DNA of 61,238 nucleotides. Origin: Lichenicola sp964247755 (GTDB lineage: Bacteria > Pseudomonadota > Alphaproteobacteria > Acetobacterales > Acetobacteraceae). The notes beneath the pieces are model-generated. The model saw nothing but the letters and a program-made list of their open reading frames with translations, was not told where the DNA came from and did no database searches. A program made the position numbers and the translations under genes. This document shows, piece by piece, positions 44,240-52,837 of the stretch (positions are counted from its first letter, which is position 1; each line of letters starts with the position of its first letter). The stretch lies in NCBI GenBank assembly GCA_964247755.1, contig CAXTVX010000015.1:1-61238 (forward strand), given 5' to 3'.

Positions 44240-46846
44240 ATGGAGCGCAGGTTGGACGACCTCCTGGCAGAATTTCTCACCGAGACCACCGAAAGCCTTT
44301 CCGAGCTTGACCTTGCGGTGGTGCGCCTGGAACGGGCACCGGACGACCAGCCGACCCTGTCGCTGATCTTCCGCCTGGTGCACACCATCAAGGGCACCTG
44401 CGGCTTCCTCGGCCTGCCGCGGCTGGAGCGCGTGGCACATGCCAGCGAGACGGTGCTCGACCGGCTGCGCAACGGTGGTCTTTCCGTGTCCGGCGATGGC
44501 ATCGGTCTGATCCTGTCCGCGATCGACCGCATCCGCCTGATTGTTGACACCATCAGTCGGACCGGCGCCGAGCCGGACGGAAACGATAGCGAGCTGATCG
44601 CGGAGCTGATCGCGCTTGCCGAAGGCCGCACGCCGGTTCGGGTTCCGGCGGCGCCCGTGCCTGCTCCGGCACCGATTCCACTGCCGGCGCAGACCCTGGC
44701 GCTCGATCCGGTCCCGCAGCTCCTGGATCCCGCTCCCGTGATGCCCGCCGGCGTGCCGGCCGCAACCGAGCATGCCGCGGATCCGGGCCCCAGCCGAGGA
44801 CAGACCATCCGCGTTTCGGTCGACGTGCTGGAAACCCTGATGACCCTGGTCAGCGAGCTGGTGCTCACGCGAAACCAGTTCCTGCAGCAGCTGCGCTCCA
44901 GCGGCAACTCCGAGCTGACCGGCCCTGTGCAGCGCTTGTCGCACCTCACCACCGAACTGCAGGAAGGCGTCATGAAGACGCGGATGCAGCCGATCGGCAA
45001 TGTCTGGAACATGCTGCCAAGGCAGGTCCGCGACCTGGCGCACGACCTGGGCAAGCGGGTCGATCTGGTCATGCACGGCGCCGAGACCGAGCTTGACCGG
45101 CAGGTGCTGGAGCTGATCAAGGACCCGCTGACCCACATGATCCGCAACAGCGCCGATCACGGGCTGGAGGGACCGGAGGAGCGTCAGCGGGCTGGCAAGC
45201 CGCCCGTCGGCACCATCACCCTCAGCGCACGGCATGAGGGCGGCCACGTCGTGATCGAGATCGAGGATGACGGGCGCGGCATCGAGGTGCGCCGGATCGC
45301 CGACAAGGTGATAGCCCAGGGACTTTCGACGCGCGCCCAGATCGACACCATGAGCGACGACGAGATCCGCCGCTTCATCTTCCAGCCAGGCTTCTCGACC
45401 GCGGCGGCCGTGACATCGGTATCCGGACGCGGCGTTGGCATGGACGTGGTCAAGACCAACATCGAGCAGATCGGTGGCCTGATCGAGCTGCACAGCGTCT
45501 TCGGTCGCGGAAGCCGCTTCCTGATCAAGATCCCGCTGACCCTGGCGATCGTTTCGGCGTTGATCGTCGGCGTCGCCGGGGAGCGCTTCGCCATTCCGCA
45601 GACCAGCGTGATCGAGGTGGTCCTGCCGGGAGCCCAATCCGACACCCGGATCGAAACCATCGACGGCGCAGCCGTGCTGCGTTTGCGCGACCGGCTGCTG
45701 CCGCTCATCCGTCTCAGCACGCTGCTGCAACTACCGGACAAGCCGCCAAGCGGCACGGCCGGCACCCGAACCGACATGGTAGCCGTGATCGGCATCGGCT
45801 CCGCACGGCTGGGCCTGATCGTGGATGGCGTGTTCGACACGGAGGAGATCGTGGTCAAGCCGGTCGCCAACGTGCTGCGCCACATCCCGTTGTTCGGCGG
45901 CAACACCATCCTGGAGGATGGCGCCGTCATCATGATCCTGGATCCGACCGGCATCGCCCGCCACGCCGGCCTCGATGCGGCCCGGAAGGACAACGTCCAG
46001 GCCGTTGCGGAGGAGGACGGGACCAACGACCAGCAGCTCGACATGCTTCTGGTCCGCGCCGGCATCGGTGCGCCGAAGGCGTTGCCATTGTCGCTCATCT
46101 CGCGGCTTGAAACCTTCACGACTGACCGGCTCGAGGTGTCGGGCGGCCGCGTGGTGGTGCAGTATCGTAACGACCTCATGCCGATCGTGTCGCTCGACGA
46201 GACCGTCGACATGCCGCATCTGGCGCTGCACGGCGACCGCAAGACGGTCCATCCGGTGCTGGTGTTCGACAACGGCGGCAAGCCGGTTGGCGTGATGGTC
46301 GAGGAGATCCTCGACGTGGTGAACACCGCCCTGCACGTTGAGTTCGGCACGGACCGTCAGGGCGTGCTGGGTGCTGCGATCATCGCCGGACGGGCGACCG
46401 ACATCATCGACGCCGCCTTCTGGCTCACCCGCGCGGCCGGCAACTGGTTTCGTGCCAACACGGCGGCTGCGACCCGCAAGCCGCGCCTGCTCGTAATCGA
46501 CGACAGCAGCTTCTTCCGCCAACTGGTCGCTCCCAGCCTGTCCGCCGCCGGCTACGACGTGACGGTGGCGGACTCCGCGGAAAAGGCGCTGGCCATGCGG
46601 GAGGCCGGCCGCAGCTTCGACGCTGTCGTCTCGGACATCGAGATGCCAGGGCTCGGCGGTCTCGGTTTCGCCCGCAAGGTGCGCGAGGGCGGCCCCTGGG
46701 TCGACATGCCGCTGCTGGCGCTGACCGGCAGCGATACGGTGCAGGAGGCACGTTCTGCCGGCTTCACCGACACCATACGGAAGTTCGAGCGCGACACGCT
46801 CCTGCTCAGCCTAGAGCAGTGTCTTTCACAGCCCCTCGCTGCCTGA
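44240..46846 (+). CDS. cheA: Chemotaxis histidine kinase CheA with two CheW-like domains and C-terminal receiver
   Basis: This 868-residue hybrid kinase starts the che operon. Order: Hpt domain with phosphorylated His48 (FRLVHTIKGTCG); a Pro/Ala linker where the CheY-binding P2 domain would be; dimerisation helices (LVSELVLTRNQFL); HATPase with HMIRNSADHGLE, IEIEDDGRGIE and VSGRGVGMDVV; a CheW-like domain (GERFAIPQTSVIEVV); a second CheW-like part (NDLMPIVSLDETV to VNTALHVEFG); and a receiver with LLVIDDSSFFRQ and phospho-acceptor Asp in VVSDIEMPG. ATG 44240 begins MERRLDDLLAEF. Receptors are not encoded nearby. Confidence 0.93.
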   Translation: MERRLDDLLAEFLTETTESLSELDLAVVRLERAPDDQPTLSLIFRLVHTIKGTCGFLGLPRLERVAHASETVLDRLRNGGLSVSGDGIGLILSAIDRIRLIVDTISRTGAEPDGNDSELIAELIALAEGRTPVRVPAAPVPAPAPIPLPAQTLALDPVPQLLDPAPVMPAGVPAATEHAADPGPSRGQTIRVSVDVLETLMTLVSELVLTRNQFLQQLRSSGNSELTGPVQRLSHLTTELQEGVMKTRMQPIGNVWNMLPRQVRDLAHDLGKRVDLVMHGAETELDRQVLELIKDPLTHMIRNSADHGLEGPEERQRAGKPPVGTITLSARHEGGHVVIEIEDDGRGIEVRRIADKVIAQGLSTRAQIDTMSDDEIRRFIFQPGFSTAAAVTSVSGRGVGMDVVKTNIEQIGGLIELHSVFGRGSRFLIKIPLTLAIVSALIVGVAGERFAIPQTSVIEVVLPGAQSDTRIETIDGAAVLRLRDRLLPLIRLSTLLQLPDKPPSGTAGTRTDMVAVIGIGSARLGLIVDGVFDTEEIVVKPVANVLRHIPLFGGNTILEDGAVIMILDPTGIARHAGLDAARKDNVQAVAEEDGTNDQQLDMLLVRAGIGAPKALPLSLISRLETFTTDRLEVSGGRVVVQYRNDLMPIVSLDETVDMPHLALHGDRKTVHPVLVFDNGGKPVGVMVEEILDVVNTALHVEFGTDRQGVLGAAIIAGRATDIIDAAFWLTRAAGNWFRANTAAATRKPRLLVIDDSSFFRQLVAPSLSAAGYDVTVADSAEKALAMREAGRSFDAVVSDIEMPGLGGLGFARKVREGGPWVDMPLLALTGSDTVQEARSAGFTDTIRKFERDTLLLSLEQCLSQPLAA

Positions 46847-46858
46847 GGAACCAGGTCC

Positions 46859-47341
46859 ATGCCCTCCAACACGAACAAGATCCGCCCCGACGTCGCCCAT
46901 TCGCTGGACGAGCGTCAGGAACAGGGGTTTGTCACCCTCACCTTGGCCAACCAGCTTTGCGGCGTTCCGGTGCTCGCGGTCCGCGAAGTCATCACGAACA
47001 GCAAGATCGTCCGGGTGCCCCTGGTACCGTCCGAGATCGCGGGAAACATCAACCTGCGCGGCCGGATCGTCACGGCGGTCGATACGCGCTGCCGCCTCGG
47101 TCTCGAACCCGCGCTCGATACCGCCGATCGCGTGGCGCTGGTCGCGGAGAACGACGGTGCGCTGTATGCCCTGCTGATCGACCAAGTCCAGGAGGTGCTG
47201 AGCCTGCGCATGGACATGATCGAGGACACGCCATCGAACCTGTCAGCCACCTGGCGCCAATTCAGCAGCGGCGTGTTCCGCCTGCCGGATCGCCTGATGG
47301 TGGTGCTCGACATCGACCGCCTGCTCGCGCTCCCAGCGTGA
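46859..47341 (+). CDS. cheW: Chemotaxis coupling protein CheW
   Basis: This 160-residue CheW couples receptors to CheA. It has QGFVTLTLANQLCGVPVLAVREVI, VPLVPSEIAGNINLRGRIV with the receptor-binding Arg, and ALLIDQVQEVLSL. It sits 12 bp after cheA. Its stop overlaps the GTG of the CheY-like gene (GTGA), indicating translational coupling. Confidence 0.93.
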   Translation: MPSNTNKIRPDVAHSLDERQEQGFVTLTLANQLCGVPVLAVREVITNSKIVRVPLVPSEIAGNINLRGRIVTAVDTRCRLGLEPALDTADRVALVAENDGALYALLIDQVQEVLSLRMDMIEDTPSNLSATWRQFSSGVFRLPDRLMVVLDIDRLLALPA

Positions 47342-47661
47342 GCCCATCGTATTCCGGCCAATTCTGCCTGATCGTCGACGACAGCCGCGCCGTGCGCCAG
47401 ATCACGCGGCGCACGCTCGGGGAGGCAGGTCTGCGGGTGATGGAAGTTGCTGACGTTCTCAATGGCCTCAAGGCGATCCTGAAGGAGAAGGTCGGCATCA
47501 AACTGCGACCAGTGATCCTCTGCCACACAGACAATGAGCCCGACCGGATCACCGCCGCCATCGAGGCCGATGCGCAGGAACTCATCATGAAGCCAGTGGC
47601 AGCCGACATCCTGATCGGCAAGATGAGCGACGTGGCCATGCCTTCGGGAGGCGGCACGTGA
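47338..47661 (+). CDS. CheY-like receiver protein lacking the phospho-acceptor segment
   Basis: This 107-residue protein resembles single-domain CheY. It retains the metal-binding Asp14-Asp15 (LIVDDSRAVR), Thr64 (LCHTDNEPD) and Lys85 (ELIMKPV). The usual stretch holding the phospho-accepting Asp (the MPDA..LLDWNMPVMDG region, about 24 residues) is missing: after MEVADVLNGLKAIL it goes straight to KLRPVILCHT. It therefore cannot be phosphorylated in the normal way. GTG 47338 overlaps the cheW stop, and its own stop overlaps the cheB start. Context: cheW-cheY-cheB-cheR. Confidence 0.8.
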   Translation: MSPSYSGQFCLIVDDSRAVRQITRRTLGEAGLRVMEVADVLNGLKAILKEKVGIKLRPVILCHTDNEPDRITAAIEADAQELIMKPVAADILIGKMSDVAMPSGGGT

Positions 47662-48737
47662 TCCGTCCCATGGATGCTGCGTCCGCGACTAGGACCATGC
47701 CGCCAGTGCGGGTCATGATCTGTGACGATTCAGCCGTCATCCGCTCGCTGATTGCACGCACCCTGGATGCCGATCCGGAGATCGAGGTGGTCGCCAGCGT
47801 CGCCAACGGCGCCATCGCCGTGGAAACACTCAGGCGTATGCCCGTCGACATCGTGCTGCTCGATGTGGAGATGCCGGTGATGGACGGGCTGACCGCCTTG
47901 CCGCTGCTGCTCAAGGTCGATCCTCGTATTCGGATCATCGTCGCGTCGGCCCTGACCACTGCAGGCGCCGCCACCGCCATGCGCGCCATCCAGGCGGGAG
48001 CGGCGGACTGCATGCACAAGCCGAGCGCGGAAACGCGTCACGCCTTCGCGCAGGACATACGCACTAGGATCCTCGGCCTCGGTCGCCGTACGGCACGTTC
48101 CGCGGTGGCCGCGGCACAGGCAGCACCGTTGATGCCGACGTTCCGGCCTGGCACACGGCGGCGGCCCTCGCTGGTGGCGATCGGCAGCTCGACCGGCGGT
48201 CCGCAGGCCTTGTTCACCCTGTTCTCCGGCCTGACGGAGCGCTTGTCGCAGCCGATCGTCGTCACCCAGCACATGCCTCCGCTGTTCACGCGCAGCCTCG
48301 CGGAGCATCTCGGGCGGATCGGCCACCGACCCTGCGTCGAGGCAGAGGACGGGATGCCTCTGCTTCCGAATCGGGTTCACATCGCTCCAGGCGATCGGCA
48401 CCTGCTGGTCGAGACGTCGACGGACGGGCTGATCGCCCGTGTGGTCGATACCGCGCCTGAGAATTCCTGTCGGCCGTCCGTCGATCCGATGCTGCGCAGC
48501 GCCATCGCCGCCTGCCAGGGGCGGGTCCTGACGGTGATCCTGACCGGCATGGGCAGGGACGGCGCTGCCGGCGCACGATCCGTCGTCGAGGCCGGGGGTA
48601 CGGTCCTGGCGCAGGACGAGGCAAGCAGCGTGGTCTGGGGCATGCCGGGCGCAGTCGCGCGCGAGGGCTTGTGCCAGGCGGTGCTGCCGCTGGACAGGAT
48701 CGCGGGCAGGATCGCCGAACTGGCGACCGCGCCATGA
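47658..48737 (+). CDS. cheB: Chemotaxis protein-glutamate methylesterase CheB
   Basis: CheB demethylates and deamidates receptors. The 359-residue protein has a complete receiver domain (RVMICDDSAVIRS, phospho-acceptor in VLLDVEMPVMDG, Lys in CMHKPSA), then the esterase with catalytic Ser (AIGSSTGGPQAL), His (VTQHMPPLFTRS) and Asp (TGMGRDGAAGA). GTG at 47658 overlaps the CheY-like stop; ATG at 47670 is possible. cheR starts in its stop. Confidence 0.94.
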   Translation: MIRPMDAASATRTMPPVRVMICDDSAVIRSLIARTLDADPEIEVVASVANGAIAVETLRRMPVDIVLLDVEMPVMDGLTALPLLLKVDPRIRIIVASALTTAGAATAMRAIQAGAADCMHKPSAETRHAFAQDIRTRILGLGRRTARSAVAAAQAAPLMPTFRPGTRRRPSLVAIGSSTGGPQALFTLFSGLTERLSQPIVVTQHMPPLFTRSLAEHLGRIGHRPCVEAEDGMPLLPNRVHIAPGDRHLLVETSTDGLIARVVDTAPENSCRPSVDPMLRSAIAACQGRVLTVILTGMGRDGAAGARSVVEAGGTVLAQDEASSVVWGMPGAVAREGLCQAVLPLDRIAGRIAELATAP

Positions 48738-49561
48738 GCGGCTTCGAGAGCATCGCCGCCGTGCTGAAGGCGCGCTCCGGCCTGTCTCTCGGTGCCGACA
48801 AGAGCTATCTGGTGCAGGCCCGCCTGGAGCCGATCCTGAAGAAGCGCGCGTTGTCGAGCCTTGCCGTGTTGGCAGACCGCCTGCGCTTCGATCCCGCGCT
48901 GGAGCGAGAAGTGGTCGAGGCGATGACCACCAACGAGACGCTGTTCTTCCGCGATGGCCGGCCATTCGATCACCTGCGCGAGGTCATGCTGCCGCGTCTG
49001 CACGCGATCAGGCCCAGGAGCATGCCGCTGCGGATCTGGTCCGCCGCCGCCTCGACTGGACAGGAGGCCTATTCGCTGGCGATGCTGGTCAGCGAGATGG
49101 GACCGGTCTTGGCCGGCCGCGCGGTGGAGATCGTGGGGACCGACATCGCGCGGGAGCCGCTGCAGCGAGGGGAGCAGGGGCTTTATACGCAGTTCGAGGT
49201 GCAGCGAGGGCTGCCGCCGCGGCTGCTGGCGAAATACTTCACGAAGGAGGAGGGCGGCTGGCGGATCAACCGGCAGCTGCGGGACATGGTGCGGTTCCGG
49301 GAATGGAACCTCCTGTCGGACCTATCCGGGCTCGGGCGGTTCGACGTCATCTTCTGCCGCAACGTGTTGATCTACTTCGACCAGGCGACCAAGGCGCGGA
49401 CGCTCGAGGCGGCGTCGCGGCTGCTGTCGCCGGAGGGCGCAATCTATCTCGGGGCGGCGGAAACGATCCTCGGGCTGAAGGTCGGGTTGTCGCCAGTGAC
49501 AGGAGGGCACGGCATCTTCGGAAGGAGCGGTGCGGCGGAAACAGCTATCACCACCTGCTAG
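48734..49561 (+). CDS. cheR: Chemotaxis protein methyltransferase CheR
   Basis: CheR methylates glutamates of chemoreceptors. The 275-residue protein has the N-terminal helical domain, TTNETLFFRDGRPFDHL, the SAM-binding RIWSAAASTGQEAYSLAM, IVGTDIAREPLQRGEQGLYTQFEV (read in parts), and VIFCRNVLIYFDQA. The Cys-terminated end lacks the long extension of some CheR. ATG overlaps the cheB stop. It is the last gene of the che operon. Confidence 0.94.
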   Translation: MSGFESIAAVLKARSGLSLGADKSYLVQARLEPILKKRALSSLAVLADRLRFDPALEREVVEAMTTNETLFFRDGRPFDHLREVMLPRLHAIRPRSMPLRIWSAAASTGQEAYSLAMLVSEMGPVLAGRAVEIVGTDIAREPLQRGEQGLYTQFEVQRGLPPRLLAKYFTKEEGGWRINRQLRDMVRFREWNLLSDLSGLGRFDVIFCRNVLIYFDQATKARTLEAASRLLSPEGAIYLGAAETILGLKVGLSPVTGGHGIFGRSGAAETAITTC

Positions 49562-49590
49562 CAGGACGAAAATCCGGGACCGGTCACGGG

Positions 49591-50670
49591 TCAGGAGACG
49601 GCGAGGCGTTGGCGCAGCTCGACGGGGTTGATCAGCAGGGCACGATCATAGGGGACGCCGGTGGATGCGGGCTCGTCGGACTGCAAGCAGCGGACCTCGC
49701 GGTAGCGGTGGCCGAACAGGGTGGCGATGAACCAGAAGAAGGTGTCGGGCATGCCGGCGCCGGCGAAGGTGACAACCTGGCCGGGATTGCGGAGGTAGGC
49801 CAGGGTGGTCAGGGCGGCGCCCATGGCGCCGGCGACGAGGCGGGCGTCGCGGACCGTGGCGATCTGCTGGAGGAAGGACAGGCGGTCCGGGTGCAGCACG
49901 TGGTAGCCGCAGTCGCGGGCCAGGGTTTCGGCCTGGACGGGATCGGCGAAGTCGCGGGACAGGCCGGGGCCGCGGGCGATGAAGACGCGGGAGCAGCCGA
50001 TACCGGGAATGCCGTGCGCCAGGCGGGCGTGGCAGTCGCGCACCAGCGGCGACATGTAGGTGCCGTGGACGGTGAGGCCGTCGACCAGGAGCAGGGCGCG
50101 GACGCGTGTCGGCCGGTGGTCGGAGATGCGGACCCGGGCGGGAGCGACGTCGAGACGCGACAGGCAGGTTCGGATCACCGCGCCTAGCTGCGGGTCGGTC
50201 ACGTCGTGCAGCAGGACGCCGACCGTCGGGTCGGACAGGCGGGCCAGGACGAGATGCAGCATCGGCAGCATCTCCATCAGCCAGTGGCCGTAGTTCATCG
50301 CGCCGCGCTTCTTGCCCAGGACCAGCGGGAGGTCGTGCACGGGGGCGGAGCCGTCCGCCAAGGCGGTGCGGACGGCGGCGGCGGCCCATTCGATCTCGGC
50401 GGGGCCGTGCTGGGTGACGCTGGGGCGGTAGAGACGGCCGTGGCGGTCGAACACCAGGCCCTCGCAGGCGACGTGGACGTCGTGCAGGAGCCAGACCGAC
50501 ACCGGTCGCGGGAGAAAGAACGGTTGCCGCTGCGCGGCGCAGGCGTCCCGGATGTCGGGCGGAATGCGCTCGGGGTGGACGATGTCGGGTTCGGTGGCCT
50601 CAAAGCCGGGCGAGGCGATCCGCATCAGCAGCGCGGAGTCCGGCGGATCGAGGAGGTCGGCATCAGTCAT
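49591..50670 (-). CDS. GT61/DUF563-type glycosyltransferase (polysaccharide biosynthesis)
   Basis: This 359-residue protein has the DUF563/GT61 pattern: NYGHWLMEMLPMLHLVLARL, SRVFIARGPGLSRDFAD, HVLHPDRLSFLQQIATVRDARLVAGAMGAALTTLAYL (read in parts) and VTFAGAGMPDTFFWF. Such proteins transfer sugars in capsule or exopolysaccharide synthesis. The first ~45 codons are themselves a unit of the upstream tandem repeat (50671-51385), so the annotated ATG 50670 might be a repeat-borne start, with the family domain beginning later (about residue 50). galU and manB-type genes nearby support a polysaccharide role. Confidence 0.78.
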   Translation of the reverse strand: MTDADLLDPPDSALLMRIASPGFEATEPDIVHPERIPPDIRDACAAQRQPFFLPRPVSVWLLHDVHVACEGLVFDRHGRLYRPSVTQHGPAEIEWAAAAVRTALADGSAPVHDLPLVLGKKRGAMNYGHWLMEMLPMLHLVLARLSDPTVGVLLHDVTDPQLGAVIRTCLSRLDVAPARVRISDHRPTRVRALLLVDGLTVHGTYMSPLVRDCHARLAHGIPGIGCSRVFIARGPGLSRDFADPVQAETLARDCGYHVLHPDRLSFLQQIATVRDARLVAGAMGAALTTLAYLRNPGQVVTFAGAGMPDTFFWFIATLFGHRYREVRCLQSDEPASTGVPYDRALLINPVELRQRLAVS

Positions 50671-51385
50671 GACGGATGGAGAAGGCGGTGTGCCGTCCGC
50701 GTGGATGCCTGGCGGGATGGGCCCGGAACGGACGGCGCCGGGGTGGTCGCATCGAGACCCGAGAGGCCGTCCGCATGGGGAAGGCGATGTCCGGCGGGCC
50801 GAGGAGGTCAGCCCGAGTCATGGTGGGTGGAGGAGGCTGTCTGCCGTCTGCCGGATGATTGGCAGAATAGGTCCGGAACGGACCGCGCCGGGGTGATGGC
50901 ATGGGGGGCCGGGAGAGGCAGTCCGCATGGGGAAGGCGATGTCCGGCCCGAGGAGGTCGGTCTCGGTCATGACGGAGGGAGGAGGCTGGCTGCCGTTCGC
51001 CCGGATGCCTCGCGGACGGGTGCGGAACGGACGGCGCCGGGTGGGCGGATCGAGGCCGGGCGAAGGCAGTCCGCGTGGGGAAGGCGATGTGCGGCGGGCC
51101 GAGGAGGTGGCCTCGGACGTGATGGATGCGAGGCGCATATCGGCGGCGGCCCGGCTTTCGGGCGGGGCATGCTTCGGAGCGGACGATGCCGGGGTGGTCA
51201 CGTCGAAGCCGGGTGGGCGACCGGCATCGGGAGGGCGGCGGCAGGCGGGCCGAGGAGGTCGATCCTGGGCATGACGGGAGGAGGCACCCAGTCGGTGGCG
51301 CGGATGGATGATGCCAGGCGGGGCGATCCGTGTTGGGAAGGCCGCGTCCGGCGGGTCGAGGAGGTCGGAGCCGGTCCACGAAAAG
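50671..51385. repeat. Tandem array of degenerate ~150-bp copies of the glycosyltransferase 5' end
   Basis: Reading leftward, each unit carries the block coding for MTxxDLLGPPDIAFPMRTA, matching the first 20 codons of the glycosyltransferase. Equivalent start points are at 50670 (gene), 50821, 50970, 51120, 51272 and 51379, so periods are 151, 149, 150, 152 and 107 bp. The rest of each unit also resembles gene bases up to about 150 (for example CATCGTCCGCTCCG near 51190 against CATCGTCCACCCCG in the gene). Unit lengths not divisible by three break any common reading frame, so the array is probably non-coding. Confidence 0.85.
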
Positions 51386-51427
51386 GGAAATGGGCGCGCG
51401 TCGGCCGTGCTGGGTGGGGTGGCCGGT

Positions 51428-52837
51428 TCAGTGGCCGGCGTTCTCGCCGGAGAAGTCGGGGGCCTGCAGGCCGGAGGCTTCCAGGTGGTGCACCAGGTCG
51501 GACTTGAGGCGCTCCAGGCCTTCGGTGGTGAGGCCCTCGGCGCGGGCGACCAGGACGGCCTGGGTGTTGGAAGCGCGCAGCAGCCACCAGCCGTCGCGGG
51601 TGCGGACGCGGACGCCGTCGATCGCGGAGACCTCGGCGCCGGACTGCGCGAGGCGGGCGGCGACCTCGTCGATCACCGCGAACTTGCGGGTGTCGTCGCA
51701 GTCGAAGCGCAGCTCGGGGGTGCTGACGGCGTGGGGGAGCGCTTCCTTCACCGACGAGAACGGCTGATCCATGCGGGCGACGATGCCGAGCAGGCGGACG
51801 GAGGCGTAAAGGGCGTCGTCGAAGCCGTACCAGCGGTCGGCGAAGAACACGTGGCCGGACATCTCGCCGGCAAGCGGCGAGCCGGTCTCGGCCATCTTGG
51901 CCTTGATCAGGGAGTGGCCGGTCTTCCACATCAGCGGCGTGCCGCCGGCGCGCTGCACCTCGTCGAACAGGACCTGGCTCGCCTTGACGTCGGCGATGAT
52001 GGTTGCACCCGGGTTGGACTTCAGCACGTCGCGGGCCAGCACCACCAGGAGCTGGTCGCCCCAAAGGATCTGGCCCTTGTTGTCCACGACGCCGATGCGG
52101 TCGGCGTCGCCGTCGAAGGCGATGCCGATGTCGGCGCCCTTCTCGGCGACGGCGGCGATCAGCTGTTCCAGGTTCTTGGCCACCGTGGGATCGGGGTGGT
52201 GGGCGGGGAAGTTGCCGTCGATGGCGCCGTTGAGCACGGTGTGCTCGCCGGGCAGCGAGCGGACCAGGCGGGTCAGGATGTCGCCGGCGGAGCTGTTGCC
52301 GTTGTCCCAGACCACCTTGAGGATGCGGTCGCCGCCGTCCCAGTCGGAGATCAGGCGGGCGATGTAGTCGTGGGCGACGTCGACCGTGCGGTCGGAGCCG
52401 GGCGCCTCGTCCACCACGTCGCCGGCGGCGGAGAGCCTGCCGAGTTGCTGGATCTGCTGGCCGAAGAACGGCTTGCGGCCCAGCATCATCTTGAAGCCGT
52501 TGTAGTTCGGCGGGTTGTGGCTGCCGGTGACCATGATGCAGCCATCGGTGCCGAGCGTGGTGGCGGCGTAATACAGCATCGGCGTGGGGCCGAGGCCGAC
52601 GCGCAGCACCTCCATGCCGGATGCCTTGAGGCCCTCGATCAGGGCGGCTTCCAGCTCTGGCGAGGAGAGGCGGCCGTCATAGCCGACGGCCACGGTCTTG
52701 CCGTCGTGGCGGGACACGATGCTGCCGAAGGTGCGGCCGATGGCGAAGGCGTCCGCCGCGTGCAGGGTCTGGCCGACGATGCCGCGTATGTCGTACTCGC
52801 GCAGGCTGGTCGGCGCGAACGCGTGGGTGAAGGCCAT
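51428..52837 (-). CDS. manB: Phosphomannomutase/phosphoglucomutase
   Basis: This 469-residue alpha-D-phosphohexomutase interconverts hexose 1- and 6-phosphates for sugar-nucleotide synthesis. It has LREYDIRGIVG, the active-site phosphoserine loop TGSHNPPNYNGFK, the metal-binding loop FDGDADRIGVV, the sugar-binding GEMSGHVFF and the phosphate-binding region RASNTQAVLVAR. ATG at 52837 overlaps the galU stop by one base. The gene could equally serve GDP-mannose or UDP-glucose formation, and its pairing with galU suggests the latter. Confidence 0.93.
   Translation of the reverse strand: MAFTHAFAPTSLREYDIRGIVGQTLHAADAFAIGRTFGSIVSRHDGKTVAVGYDGRLSSPELEAALIEGLKASGMEVLRVGLGPTPMLYYAATTLGTDGCIMVTGSHNPPNYNGFKMMLGRKPFFGQQIQQLGRLSAAGDVVDEAPGSDRTVDVAHDYIARLISDWDGGDRILKVVWDNGNSSAGDILTRLVRSLPGEHTVLNGAIDGNFPAHHPDPTVAKNLEQLIAAVAEKGADIGIAFDGDADRIGVVDNKGQILWGDQLLVVLARDVLKSNPGATIIADVKASQVLFDEVQRAGGTPLMWKTGHSLIKAKMAETGSPLAGEMSGHVFFADRWYGFDDALYASVRLLGIVARMDQPFSSVKEALPHAVSTPELRFDCDDTRKFAVIDEVAARLAQSGAEVSAIDGVRVRTRDGWWLLRASNTQAVLVARAEGLTTEGLERLKSDLVHHLEASGLQAPDFSGENAGH

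Noticed and set aside
50663..51379. A 238-codon leftward frame through the tandem array
   Set aside because: The repeat units shift frame between copies (151, 149, 152 bp), and the translation is Pro/Arg-rich noise outside the last unit.
50671..51385. CRISPR array
   Set aside because: Units are about 150 bp, degenerate and homologous to a coding 5' end, with no short constant repeats or unique spacers.
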